From contig NZ_CP039290.1 in assembly GCF_004798705.1 (NCBI RefSeq), positions 682,001-746,000 on the forward strand: DNA of 64,000 nucleotides, given 5' to 3'. A model generated the notes under the pieces. That model saw only the letters and a list, made by a program, of their open reading frames with translations, did not search any database and had not been told where the DNA came from. The stretch's first letter is position 1. Every line of letters begins with the position of its first letter. Of the stretch, positions 37,779 to 47,500 are shown piece after piece. Source of the DNA: Arthrobacter sp. PAMC25564 (GTDB lineage: Bacteria > Actinomycetota > Actinomycetes > Actinomycetales > Micrococcaceae). The position numbers were made by a program, and so were the translations under genes.

Positions 37779-39098
37779 ATGCCGACACAGAGCCCCGCCG
37801 CAGACCACATCCAGGACCTCGGGGCGTACGTCACCGCGTCGCCGTCGAGCTTCCATGCCGTCCATGAGGCCGCCCGCCGGCTGGATGAGGCGGGCTTCAC
37901 CGGCCTCGATGAGCTGGAGCCGTGGGACGGTGCCGCCCCCAAAAACGGTGCCGGAAAGCACTACGTGATCCGCGACGGCGCCCTGATCGCTTGGGTGGCG
38001 CCTGGCAGCGCCGGGCCGGCCAGGGGGTTCAATATCCTGGGAGCGCACACGGATTCGCCTTCCTTTAAACTCAAGCCCAAGCCCACCACCGGCAAGTTCG
38101 GCTGGCTCCAGGCTGGCGTCGAGGTCTATGGCGGACCCCTGCTGAACTCGTGGCTGGACCGCGAACTCCAGCTCGCCGGGCGGCTCGTGATGCTGGACGG
38201 CACACAGCACCTCACCGCCACCGGGCCGCTGCTGCGCTTCCCCCAGCTGGCCATCCATCTGGACCGCTCCGTGAACGAGGGCCTGGCGCTGGACAAGCAG
38301 CAGCACATGAATCCGGTCTTCGGGCTCGGTGACCCCGCGGGTGCGGACCTGCTGGGGCTGCTGGCGGGGCGCGTCCGGGGCGGAGGCGTGGATCCTGCGC
38401 AGATCGGCGGCTACGACATCGTCGTCGCGGACACCCAGGCGCCGGCAGTGTTCGGCGCCAAGGGCGAGTTCTTCGCCTCCGGGCGGCTGGACAACCTCTC
38501 CGCCACGCACGCCGGTCTGGCGGCGCTGATCGCGCACGCATCAAGACCGCTGCCCGAGGGCGCCCCGATCGCCGTGCTGGCCGCCTTCGACCACGAGGAA
38601 ATCGGCTCCGCCTCCCGCTCCGGCGCCTGCGGGCCCGTCCTCGAGGACATCCTGGTGCGCATCTCCGACGGCCTGGGCGCCTCGGCGAGCCAGCGGCGGC
38701 AGGCGTTCGCGGCGTCGTTCTGTGTCTCGGCGGACGCGGGCCACGCCGTGCACCCCAATTACGCCGAGCGGCATGACCCGGCCAACCGTCCGGCCCTGAA
38801 CGGCGGACCGCTGCTGAAGATCAATGCCAACCAGCGCTACGCCACGGACGCCGCCGGCGCGGCCCGCTGGGCGCGGCTGTGCAGCGCGGCCGGCATCCCG
38901 TACCAGGAATTCGTGTCCAACAACGTGATGCCCTGCGGCTCCACGATCGGCCCGCTGACGGCAACCAGGCTCGGGATCAGGACAGTCGACGTCGGAGTGC
39001 CCCTGCTCTCGATGCACTCCGCACGCGAGCTCTGCGGCGTCGAGGACCCATACCGGTTGGCGAAGGTGACCGCGCTGTTCTTCCGTACGGCGGCGTAA
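37779..39098 (+). CDS. M18 family aminopeptidase
   Basis: A 439-aa zinc aminopeptidase of the aspartyl/M18 group, usually a large cytosolic homo-oligomer. Metal-binding motifs are GAHTDSPSFKLKP (His and Asp), the DHEEIGS box (Glu pair) and the C-terminal PLLSMHSARELCG (His). A conserved early segment is GVEVYGGPLLNSWLDRELQ. It trims N-terminal residues from peptides in protein turnover. The ATG follows the dioxygenase remnant by 47 bases. The gene stands before the surface-glycan region and is not obviously part of it. Confidence 0.93.
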   Translation: MPTQSPAADHIQDLGAYVTASPSSFHAVHEAARRLDEAGFTGLDELEPWDGAAPKNGAGKHYVIRDGALIAWVAPGSAGPARGFNILGAHTDSPSFKLKPKPTTGKFGWLQAGVEVYGGPLLNSWLDRELQLAGRLVMLDGTQHLTATGPLLRFPQLAIHLDRSVNEGLALDKQQHMNPVFGLGDPAGADLLGLLAGRVRGGGVDPAQIGGYDIVVADTQAPAVFGAKGEFFASGRLDNLSATHAGLAALIAHASRPLPEGAPIAVLAAFDHEEIGSASRSGACGPVLEDILVRISDGLGASASQRRQAFAASFCVSADAGHAVHPNYAERHDPANRPALNGGPLLKINANQRYATDAAGAARWARLCSAAGIPYQEFVSNNVMPCGSTIGPLTATRLGIRTVDVGVPLLSMHSARELCGVEDPYRLAKVTALFFRTAA

Positions 39099-39148
39099 CA
39101 GCAGGTCAGCGGGTGGTTGAGCGGAAGCCTGCAGACCCACATAGATCC

Positions 39149-39209
39149 TGTGGATACCCACAAAGTTGACTCCAGCCGTCTGGTGGTGCCCCGGGAGCGG
39201 CCCTAACGT
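39149..39209 (+). promoter_or_regulatory. Promoter block of giant gene 1
   Basis: A TGTGG/CCACA palindrome (39149-39162) is followed by AAAGTTGACTCC and, 32 bases later, a probable -10 TAACGT (39204-39209). The whole arrangement is repeated before giant gene 2. TTGACT is too far from the -10 to be its -35, so the upstream block may be an activator site. Confidence 0.55.
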
Positions 39210-39421
39210 TCAAAGCGTATGGAAGCCCCGTAGGCAGGTGGTCCAGGTTCCGGACTGCCGCGGAGAGTCACCTCGACGTCTCCACCTGCAGCTGGCTTCA
39301 AGACAATTGGATAGCACCAAACAGCGGGACTCCGAGGTATCGGCGTCCTCGTCAGGCCAAGGTGGTGCAGACACCGCGGCCGCGCCCTTGAGTGATCGCG
39401 CCCCCGACCATGGAGTCCACC
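39210..39421 (+). promoter_or_regulatory. Conserved structured 5' leader of giant gene 1
   Basis: About 205 bases lie between the proposed start site and the ATG. Blocks GCGTATGGAAGCCCCG, CAGGTTCCGGACT, CCGCGGAGAGTCACCTCGAC and GTCTCCACCTGC are nearly identical in the leader of giant gene 2. GCAGGTGG (39234-39241) can pair with CCACCTGC (39282-39289), enclosing GTCC/GGAC (39241-39255). I could not match it to a known riboswitch. The remaining 39099-39148 shows nothing notable. Confidence 0.55.
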
Positions 39422-42400
39422 ATGAAGTCTGCACATGCCTTCTTGCCCCGCCGGATTGTCCGGCCGACAGTTTCCGCCGTGATTACGGCCCTCCTCGCCG
39501 CCACGTTGTCGGTCTTCGCAGTCCCGACGGCGAATGCGGCCGGACCGTGCACTGCCCCGATTGTGAGCAAGGTGGCCTGCGAAAATACCCAGCCGGGTAA
39601 CCCGGCCTCGGAGTGGCAGGTCACCGGCGCGGGCGACAGCACTATCCAGGGGTATGCGACGTCCATGAGCGTCAATGTCGGCGGCACCGTGAATTTCAAG
39701 GTCAAGACGCCGTCCACCTCATACCACATCGATGTGTACCGTCTTGGCTACTACCAGGGGCTGGGCGCCCGTAAGGTCGCTGCCAACGTGCTGCCGAGCG
39801 CCGTGCTTCCGCAGTCCCAGCCGGCGTGCGCCACTTTCTCCGCCACCGGGCTGATCGACTGCGGCAACTGGGGCATCTCGGCCACCTGGCAGGTCCCGAC
39901 TTCGGCCGTCTCTGGAGTTTACCTAGCCCGGCTGGTGCGCAATGACGCGACGGCCGCGAGCGTGATTCCTTTTGTCGTCCGCGACGACGCGGCCCACTCA
40001 GACGTCCTGTTCCAGACTTCGGATACCACGTGGCAGGCGTACAACACCTACGGCGGCAACAGCCTCTACTCGTGTACGGTGTCCTGCCCTCCGGGTAACC
40101 CGATGGCGTATAAGGCGGCGTTCAAGGTCTCGTACAACAGGCCTTTCAACTCCGCGGCGGACGACCAAGGACGAAGCTGGCTGATGTACGCCGAATATCC
40201 GATGATCCGATTCATGGAGGCCAACGGCTACGACGTGAGCTACATGAGCGGCCTGGACGTTGCCACCAAGGCTCCTTTGCTGTTGAACCACAAAGTGTTT
40301 ACGTCTGTGGGGCACGATGAATACTGGTCCGGGGACCAGCGGGCCAATGTCGAGGCCGCCCGGGACGCCGGCGTGCATCTGGCCTTCTTCAGCGGCAACG
40401 AAGCCTTCTGGCGCACCCGCTGGGAAGCCAGTGCCGACGGCACGAACACCCAAGGACGCACCCTGGTGGCCTACAAGGACACCCACTTCAACGCACCCAC
40501 CGATCCCGTGTCGTGGACCGGGACCTGGCGCGACCCCCGTTTCGGGACCGCCACGGGAGGAGGAAATCCTGAGAACGCCCTGACCGGACAGTTCTTCCTG
40601 GTCAACTCCGGTACCACCGATATCACTGTGCCCTCCGGTTTCAGCAAACTGCGGCTGTGGAGAAATACCACGATTGCCGGGCTGGCCTCGGGGGCCACGG
40701 CGACTTTGGGAGCGGGGTTGGGCACGCTCGGCTATGAATGGGACAGCGATTCGGACAATGGGTTCAGGCCTGCAGGGTCCTTTAAATTGTCGCAAACGAA
40801 CAGCACATCGGCGGAGGTCTTCACCGACTACGGATCCAGCACGATGAACGGCCAAGCCGCAACACATAACCTCACGATCTACAAGGCCGCAAGCGGCGCT
40901 TTGGTCTTCGGTGCCGGCACCGTGCAGTGGTCCTGGGGACTGGACGGCTTCACGACCGGTAAGGCGGTGGACAAGAATATGCAGCAGGCCACGGTCAATC
41001 TCTTCGCCGACATGGGGTCACAGCCGGTGACCATCATCTCTGGCCTGTCCGCTGCCCAGGCCTCAACGGATACTACTCCGCCGACGTCGGCCATCACCTC
41101 ACCAGCGGGGGGAGCCACCATAACCGATGGCACGGTGGTGACGGTCAGCGGCACCGCTGCCGACACCGGCGGAGTCGTTGCGGGCGTCGAGATTTCGACC
41201 GATGGCGGTAAGACGTGGCGTCCTGCCACCGGCACAACAAACTGGACCTTCAGCTGGAACGCGCATGGAAGTCCAACATCCACGTTACGGTCCCGTGCCG
41301 TTGACGACAGCGGGAACATCGAATCACCCGCCCCCGGTCTCGTAACGAACATTTCGTGCCCATGCTCACTGGTGGGCGTTCATACCGCACCGGCGGCCCC
41401 CGATTCCGGCGATGCCAATGGCGTTGAGGTCGGTGCGAAGTTCTACACGGACGTGGCCGGAACAATCAGCGCCCTACGGTTTTACAAGGCCGCCAAGAAC
41501 ACCGGCACGCACATCGGAAACATCTGGAGCATGTCCGGGCAACGCCTGGCCACCGCCACGTTCAGCGGTGAATCCTCCAGCGGTTGGCAGACCGTCACCC
41601 TCTCTCCGGCTCTGGCGGTAACCGCCAACACCATGTACGTGGTCTCGTACTATGCGCCTGCCGGCCACTATTCCCAGGACTCGGGATTCTTCTATAACCA
41701 CCCCTCCGGACCGCCTGCGGGAAATAACAGTACCGACAGCGCCCCGTTGCATTTCACCCGCAGTCTGCCGGGCACTCCCAACGGTTTCTACCGCTACGGC
41801 AGCTCGTCCACCTTCCCCAACCAGATCTACGACGCGGAATACTACTGGGTGGACGCCGTCTTTAGCCCGTCGGCTCCGGCGGCGCCGGCGGTGTCGTCGG
41901 TGTCTCCGGTGAATGCGGCGACGGGTGTGGCGGTGTCCGTGAAGCCTGCTGCGACGTTCAATCAGTCGGTGACTGGCTCGTCGGTGGTGTTCACGGTGAA
42001 GGACAGCGGCGGTGCTGCGGTGGCGGGGACGGTTGCGTATGATGCGGCGGGCAACACGGCGACGTTTACTCCGGGGAGCGCCCTGGCGTACGGCATCACG
42101 TACACGGCGACGGTCAGCGGTGCCACGAACAGCACGGGTCAGGTGATGGCGGCTCCGTATTCGTGGTTGTTCACCACGGCCGCGGCTCCGACGGCGCCGG
42201 CTGTGTCGTCGGTGTCTCCGGTGAATGCGGCGACGGGTGTGGCGGTGTCCGTGAAGCCTGCTGCGACGTTCAATCAGTCGGTGACTGGCTCGTCGGTGGT
42301 GTTCACGGTGAAGGACAGCGGCGGTGCTGCGGTGGCGGGGACGGTTGCGTATGATGCGGCGGGCAACACGGCGACGTTTACTCCGGGGAGCGCCCTGGCG

Positions 42401-44107
42401 TACGGCATCACGTACACGGCGACGGTCAGCGGTGCCACGAACAGCACGGGTCAGGTGATGGCGGCTCCGTATTCGTGGTTGTTCACCACGGCCGCGGCTC
42501 CGACGGCGCCGGCTGTGTCGTCGGTGTCTCCGGTGAATGCGGCGACGGGTGTGGCGGTGTCCGTGAAGCCTGCTGCGACGTTCAATCAGTCGGTGACTGG
42601 CTCGTCGGTGGTGTTCACGGTGAAGGACAGCGGCGGTGCTGCGGTGGCGGGGACGGTTGCGTATGATGCGGCGGGCAACACGGCGACGTTTACTCCGGGG
42701 AGCGCCCTGGCGTACGGCATCACGTACACGGCGACGGTCAGCGGTGCCACGAACAGCACGGGTCAGGTGATGGCGGCTCCGTATTCGTGGTTGTTCACCA
42801 CGGCCGCGGCTCCGGCCGGATGCCCCTGCAGCGTGTTCAGTTCGACTTCGGTGCCGTCCACCGTCACAGTCAACGACTCCAATGCCGTGGAGTTGGGGAT
42901 GAAGTTCCGTTCCGACGTGGCAGGGACTGTCACGGGTGTCCGGTTCTACAAGGGAAGTAGCAATACCGGGACCCATACGGGCCATTTGTGGTCCGCTTCC
43001 GGGACGCTGCTGGCCTCGGTGACGTTCGCGGGTGAGTCCGCCTCGGGCTGGCAGCAGGCCTCCTTCTCGAGCCCGGTGGCCATCACGGCCAACACCACGT
43101 ACGTGGTTTCGTACCAGGCGCCGAACGGGTTCTATTCCGCCAACGGAGGCTACTTCGGCAGTGCCGCGGACAACGCGCCGCTGCATGGCCTGGCCAGCGG
43201 GACCGACGGCCTTAACGGCGTCTACCGGTACGGCTCCACTGCCTTCCCCAGCGACAGCTACAACAACGCCAACTACTGGGTCGACGTCATCTTCGCCACG
43301 AATTCGAATGCGGCGCCGGCGGTGTCGTCGGTGTCTCCGGTGAATGCGGCGACGGGTGTGGCGGTGTCCGTGAAGCCTGCTGCGACGTTCAATCAGTCGG
43401 TGACTGGCTCGTCGGTGGTGTTCACGGTGAAGGACAGCGGCGGTGCTGCGGTGGCGGGGACGGTTGCGTATGATGCGGCGGGCAACACGGCGACGTTTAC
43501 TCCGGGGAGCGCCCTGGCGTACGGCATCACGTACACGGCGACGGTCAGCGGTGCCACGAACAGCACGGGTCAGGTGATGGCGGCTCCGTATTCGTGGTTG
43601 TTCACCACGGCCGCGGCTCCGGCCGGATGCCCCTGCAGCGTGTTCAGTTCGACTTCGGTGCCGTCCACCGTCACAGTCAACGACTCCAATGCCGTGGAGT
43701 TGGGGATGAAGTTCCGTTCCGACGTGGCAGGGACTGTCACGGGTGTCCGGTTCTACAAGGGAAGTAGCAATACCGGGACCCATACGGGCCATTTGTGGTC
43801 CGCTTCCGGGACGCTGCTGGCCTCGGTGACGTTCGCGGGTGAGTCCGCCTCGGGCTGGCAGCAGGCCTCCTTCTCGAGCCCGGTGGCCATCACGGCCAAC
43901 ACCACGTACGTGGTTTCGTACCAGGCGCCGAACGGGTTCTATTCCGCCAACGGAGGCTACTTCGGCAGTGCCGCGGACAACGCGCCGCTGCATGGCCTGG
44001 CCAGCGGGACCGACGGCCTTAACGGCGTCTACCGGTACGGCTCCACTGCCTTCCCCAGCGACAGCTACAACAACGCCAACTACTGGGTCGACGTCATCTT
44101 TAGCTGA
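39422..44107 (+). CDS. Giant secreted protein 1: DMFase-beta-like domain, DUF4082 and Big_5 repeats
   Basis: 1561 aa. ATG 39422 is chosen because GGAG lies 6 bases upstream and the paralog starts at the matching codon. The signal peptide ends at about ANA-AGP (residue 38). Residues ~40-535 form an N,N-dimethylformamidase-beta-like domain (DMFA2_C) with YRLGYYQGLGARKVA and the hallmark SVGHDEYWSGDQR, then FFSGNEAFWRTRW. Next come a bacterial Ig-type domain (~547-645), DUF4082 (~645-817), three identical Big_5 domains (821-1132), DUF4082 (1133-1297), Big_5 (1298-1400) and DUF4082 (1401-1561). It has no membrane anchor, so it is exported to wall or medium. Amidase activity is unproven; binding or modifying the glycan encoded next door is inferred. 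Confidence 0.85.
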   Translation: MKSAHAFLPRRIVRPTVSAVITALLAATLSVFAVPTANAAGPCTAPIVSKVACENTQPGNPASEWQVTGAGDSTIQGYATSMSVNVGGTVNFKVKTPSTSYHIDVYRLGYYQGLGARKVAANVLPSAVLPQSQPACATFSATGLIDCGNWGISATWQVPTSAVSGVYLARLVRNDATAASVIPFVVRDDAAHSDVLFQTSDTTWQAYNTYGGNSLYSCTVSCPPGNPMAYKAAFKVSYNRPFNSAADDQGRSWLMYAEYPMIRFMEANGYDVSYMSGLDVATKAPLLLNHKVFTSVGHDEYWSGDQRANVEAARDAGVHLAFFSGNEAFWRTRWEASADGTNTQGRTLVAYKDTHFNAPTDPVSWTGTWRDPRFGTATGGGNPENALTGQFFLVNSGTTDITVPSGFSKLRLWRNTTIAGLASGATATLGAGLGTLGYEWDSDSDNGFRPAGSFKLSQTNSTSAEVFTDYGSSTMNGQAATHNLTIYKAASGALVFGAGTVQWSWGLDGFTTGKAVDKNMQQATVNLFADMGSQPVTIISGLSAAQASTDTTPPTSAITSPAGGATITDGTVVTVSGTAADTGGVVAGVEISTDGGKTWRPATGTTNWTFSWNAHGSPTSTLRSRAVDDSGNIESPAPGLVTNISCPCSLVGVHTAPAAPDSGDANGVEVGAKFYTDVAGTISALRFYKAAKNTGTHIGNIWSMSGQRLATATFSGESSSGWQTVTLSPALAVTANTMYVVSYYAPAGHYSQDSGFFYNHPSGPPAGNNSTDSAPLHFTRSLPGTPNGFYRYGSSSTFPNQIYDAEYYWVDAVFSPSAPAAPAVSSVSPVNAATGVAVSVKPAATFNQSVTGSSVVFTVKDSGGAAVAGTVAYDAAGNTATFTPGSALAYGITYTATVSGATNSTGQVMAAPYSWLFTTAAAPTAPAVSSVSPVNAATGVAVSVKPAATFNQSVTGSSVVFTVKDSGGAAVAGTVAYDAAGNTATFTPGSALAYGITYTATVSGATNSTGQVMAAPYSWLFTTAAAPTAPAVSSVSPVNAATGVAVSVKPAATFNQSVTGSSVVFTVKDSGGAAVAGTVAYDAAGNTATFTPGSALAYGITYTATVSGATNSTGQVMAAPYSWLFTTAAAPAGCPCSVFSSTSVPSTVTVNDSNAVELGMKFRSDVAGTVTGVRFYKGSSNTGTHTGHLWSASGTLLASVTFAGESASGWQQASFSSPVAITANTTYVVSYQAPNGFYSANGGYFGSAADNAPLHGLASGTDGLNGVYRYGSTAFPSDSYNNANYWVDVIFATNSNAAPAVSSVSPVNAATGVAVSVKPAATFNQSVTGSSVVFTVKDSGGAAVAGTVAYDAAGNTATFTPGSALAYGITYTATVSGATNSTGQVMAAPYSWLFTTAAAPAGCPCSVFSSTSVPSTVTVNDSNAVELGMKFRSDVAGTVTGVRFYKGSSNTGTHTGHLWSASGTLLASVTFAGESASGWQQASFSSPVAITANTTYVVSYQAPNGFYSANGGYFGSAADNAPLHGLASGTDGLNGVYRYGSTAFPSDSYNNANYWVDVIFS
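41881..42816 (+). repeat. Three tandem 312-bp repeats (Big_5 domains)
   Basis: Units start at 41881, 42193 and 42505 and are almost base-for-base identical; a fourth copy starts at 43312. Each encodes 104 residues beginning APAVSSVSPVNAATG and ending SWLFTTAAAP. Codons in the unit end in G or T (gcg, tcg, gtg, ggt) more than the C-rich codons of the flanking gene. Confidence 0.95.
42505..44107 (+). repeat. 807-bp repeat (Big_5 plus DUF4082), two copies
   Basis: 42505-43311 and 43312-44107 repeat the same Big_5-DUF4082 module with almost no differences; the GGCCGGATGC block is at 42814 and 43621, 807 bases apart. Confidence 0.93.
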
Positions 44108-44237
44108 CAATAGCCGGAGGCCTCGTACATCGAGGGAGTCCGGATGAGAACAGCTCCGAGTCCCCTCATGACCGCGGTTCCCAGGGTCCCTCTGCGATTG
44201 GACGCCGGACCCGCAAATTGCACATCCACATGGATCC

Positions 44238-44297
44238 TGCGGATACCCACAAAGTTGACTCCGACGCCCTGGCAGGGGTTCCGGGGGCGCTTAGAGT
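44238..44297 (+). promoter_or_regulatory. Promoter block of giant gene 2
   Basis: TGCGGATACCCACA (44238-44251), AAAGTTGACTCC and, 31 bases on, the -10-like TAGAGT (44292-44297) repeat the arrangement before giant gene 1. Conservation against a diverged background supports function. The preceding 44108-44237 shows only weak inverted repeats that might end the giant gene 1 transcript. Confidence 0.55.
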
Positions 44298-44506
44298 TCA
44301 AGGCGTATGGAAGCCCCGCAGGTTGGTGATTCAGGTTCCGGACTACCGCGGAGAGTCACCTCGACGTCTCCACCTGCGATCGGTTTGAAATAGCTGGATG
44401 GCGCATAACTGCAGGACTCCGGTTTGTCGGCGTCCTTGAGGGGCCAAGGCAGTACAGACGCCGCGGCTGCGCCCTTGAATGATCGCGCCTGAGTCGGGAG
44501 TACATC
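44298..44506 (+). promoter_or_regulatory. Conserved structured 5' leader of giant gene 2
   Basis: About 205 bases, aligned with the leader of giant gene 1. CGCAGGT (44317-44323) can pair with ACCTGCG (44372-44378), so the outer stem is kept although flanking bases changed. The inside block TCAGGTTCCGGACTACCGCG is almost unchanged. Further conserved islands (GGACTCCG, TCGGCGTCCT, GCGCCCTTGA) reach to the start codon. Confidence 0.55.
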
Positions 44507-47500
44507 GTGAAGTCCGCACACATCGTTTGGCCCCGCCGGTTGGTCCGGCCGACAGTTTACGCCGTGATTACGGCCTTGTTGGCTGCTGCCTTGTCTGTCT
44601 TCGCTGTTCCGGCGGCGGATGCGGCCGGACCGTGTACGGCACCGATCATGAGCAAAGTAGCCTGCGAAAACACCCAGCCCGGTAGCCCGGCGTCGGAGTG
44701 GCAGGTCACGGGGGCCGGCAGCAGCACAATCCAAGGCTATGCCACGTCCATGAGCGTCAATATCGGCGCCTCGATCGAGTTCAAGGTCAACACGCCGTCC
44801 ACTTCGTACCACATCGATGTCTACCGGTTGGGCTACTACCAGGGGATGGGCGCCCGCAAGGTCGCGGCGAACGTGCTGCCGAGCGCCGCCCTTCCGCAGA
44901 GCCAGCCGGCGTGTGCGACGTTCTCCGACACAGGTCTGATCGACTGCGGAAACTGGGGAGTTTCGGCCACTTGGCAGGTTCCGGATACCGCGGTTTCCGG
45001 CGTTTACCTGGCCCGGCTGGTACGCAATGACACTAGTGAAGCAAGCGTTGTTCCCTTTATCGTCCGCGATGACGCCGCGCATTCCGCCATGCTCTTCCAG
45101 ACCTCTGATGCCACGTGGCAGGCCTACAACACCTACGGCGGCAATAGCCTGTACAGCTGCACCGTGGCCTGCCCGGCGGGAGAACCACTCACATACAAAG
45201 CCGTGTTCAAGGTCTCGTACAACAGGCCTTTCAACTCCGCCGCGGACGACCAAGGTAGAAGCTGGCTGATGTACGCCGAGTACCCGATGATCCGTTTCAT
45301 GGAGGCCAACGGCTACGACGTCAGCTACATGAGCGGCGTCGACGTCTCCACCCGGGGCCCGTTGCTGCTGAATCACAAGGTCTTTATGTCAGTGGGCCAC
45401 GACGAATACTGGACAGGGGATCAACGGGCCAACGTGGAGGCTGCTCGCGACGCCGGCGTGAACCTGGCGTTCTTCAGCGGGAACGAAATGTTCTGGAAGA
45501 CACGGCTGGAACCAAGCTCCGACGGAACGAACACACCGGACAGGACTCTGGTGGCCTACAAAGACACGCACTTCAACGCACCCACCGATCCCGTGTCGTG
45601 GACCGGGACCTGGCGGGACCCGCGTTTTGGGACAACCGGTGGCGGGGGTAACCCGGAAAATTCCCTGACAGGCCAATTCTTCATGGTCAATTCCGGAACC
45701 ACCGACATCGTGGTCCCGGCAGCGTACAAACAGCTCAGGCTATGGCGGGGGACCTCGATTGCGAACTTGGCCGCCGGCGCCTCGGCCACCCTGGGGGCCG
45801 GAGTCGGCACCCTTGGCTACGAGTGGGACATCGACGCCGACAACGGGTTCCGGCCAGCTGGTTCGTTCAGGCTTTCCAACACAGTCAGTTCCTCGGCGGA
45901 AGTCTTCACAGACTACGGGTCCAGCACGATGAACGGCCAAGCCGCAACCCATAACCTCACGCTCTACAAGGCTCCCAGCGGTGCCCTCGTCTTCGGCGCC
46001 GGCACGGTGCAATGGTCCTGGGGGCTGGACGGCTTCACCACCGGAAAAGCAGCTGACAAGAATATGCAGCAAGCCACCGTCAACCTTCTTGCTGACATGG
46101 GCACGCAAGCTACGACGATCACGGCTGGCTTGGTGACCGCGTCGGCGTCGACAGACTCGACGGCTCCGACTTCCACCATCGTTTCGCCTACAGCAGGATC
46201 AACTGTTTCGGATGGCACGATTGTCACCGTGACGGGGACCGCCGCCGATGTGGGCGGCGTGGTTGCCGGCGTCGAGGTCTCGACGGATGGCGGTGCAACC
46301 TGGCGCCCGGCAACGGGCACCTCGAATTGGACCTTCAGTTGGAATGCGCACGGGAGCCCGACGTCTACTCTGCGTTCCCGGGCCGTTGATGACAGCGGCA
46401 ATATCGAATCGCCCACGGCCGGCAGGGTCACGAACGTGTCATGTCCGTGCTCCATGATCGGGACTAACGTCAGCCCGGCTGTTCCTGACGTCGGCGACGG
46501 CAGTGGAATCGAGGTCGGGGCCAAATTCTTCTCCGACGTCGCGGGAACCATCAGCGCCTTGCGGTTCTACAAGTCCGCCAAGAATACCGGCACCCACGTA
46601 GGCAGCGTCTGGAGCGAATCCGGGCAACGGCTTGCCACGGTCACTTTCAGTGGGGAATCGGCGACTGGCTGGCAGAGTGCCACCCTGTCTCCGCCTCTCG
46701 AGGTCACCGCAAATACGAATTACGTGGTGTCCTACTTTGCTCCGGCCGGTCACTATGCCCAAGACACCGCCTATTTCTACAACCATCCCTCGCCGGCACC
46801 CGCAGGGAACGGCAGCACGGGAGGCACGCCGCTTCACTTCACCCGGAGCGTGCCTGGCAGCCCGAACGGCTTCTACAGGTACGGCGAGTCGTCTTCATTC
46901 CCTGATCAGGTGTACGACGCAGAGTACTACTGGATGGACGCTGTCTTCAGCCCGTCGAGCAGCCCAGCACCGGCAATTTCATCGGTATCACCGTCCAACA
47001 ATGCGACAGGTGTCGATGTGGCGGCGAAGCCTTCCGGGACGTTTAATCAGGGCGTGACGGCGTCCTCGGTGGTGTTCACAGTGAAGGACATGGCAAACAC
47101 TGCGGTCCAGGGGACGGTGGCATACGACTTGGCCACGAACACGGCTACGTTCACCCCTGGGACGTCCCTGGCCTTCAGCACCAGCTACACGGCCACGGTG
47201 AGTGGTGCCACGAATTCCGCGGACCAGTCCATGGCGGCGCCGTATTCGTGGACGTTTACGACGGCCGCGCCGCCGGCGGCGCCGACGGTGGCGTCGGTGT
47301 CGCCAGCGAACGGCGCCGTTGGCGTCGACACAGGAGTGAAGCCGTCCATGACGTTTGATCAGGCGGTGACGGGGTCCTCGGTGGTGTTCACTGTGAAGGA
47401 TGCGGGGGGTGCTGTGGTGGCGGGTACTGCCGCGTATGACGCGGCGGCCAGGACCGCGACGTTTACTCCAGGTGCGGCCTTGAGCCCCGGGACCACCTAC

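Noticed and set aside
39149..39162. DnaA box (TGTGGATAC)
   Set aside because: One mismatch, part of a different palindrome and repeated only with the promoter block of the giant genes.
39210..39421. Known riboswitch in the giant-gene leader (c-di-GMP-I, c-di-AMP, cobalamin, SAM-IV)
   Set aside because: None of the conserved cores of these classes could be matched, so it is left as unclassified.
41474..44110. 878-codon minus-strand frame opposite giant gene 1
   Set aside because: It repeats exactly with the plus-strand modules and is Arg/His-rich noise.
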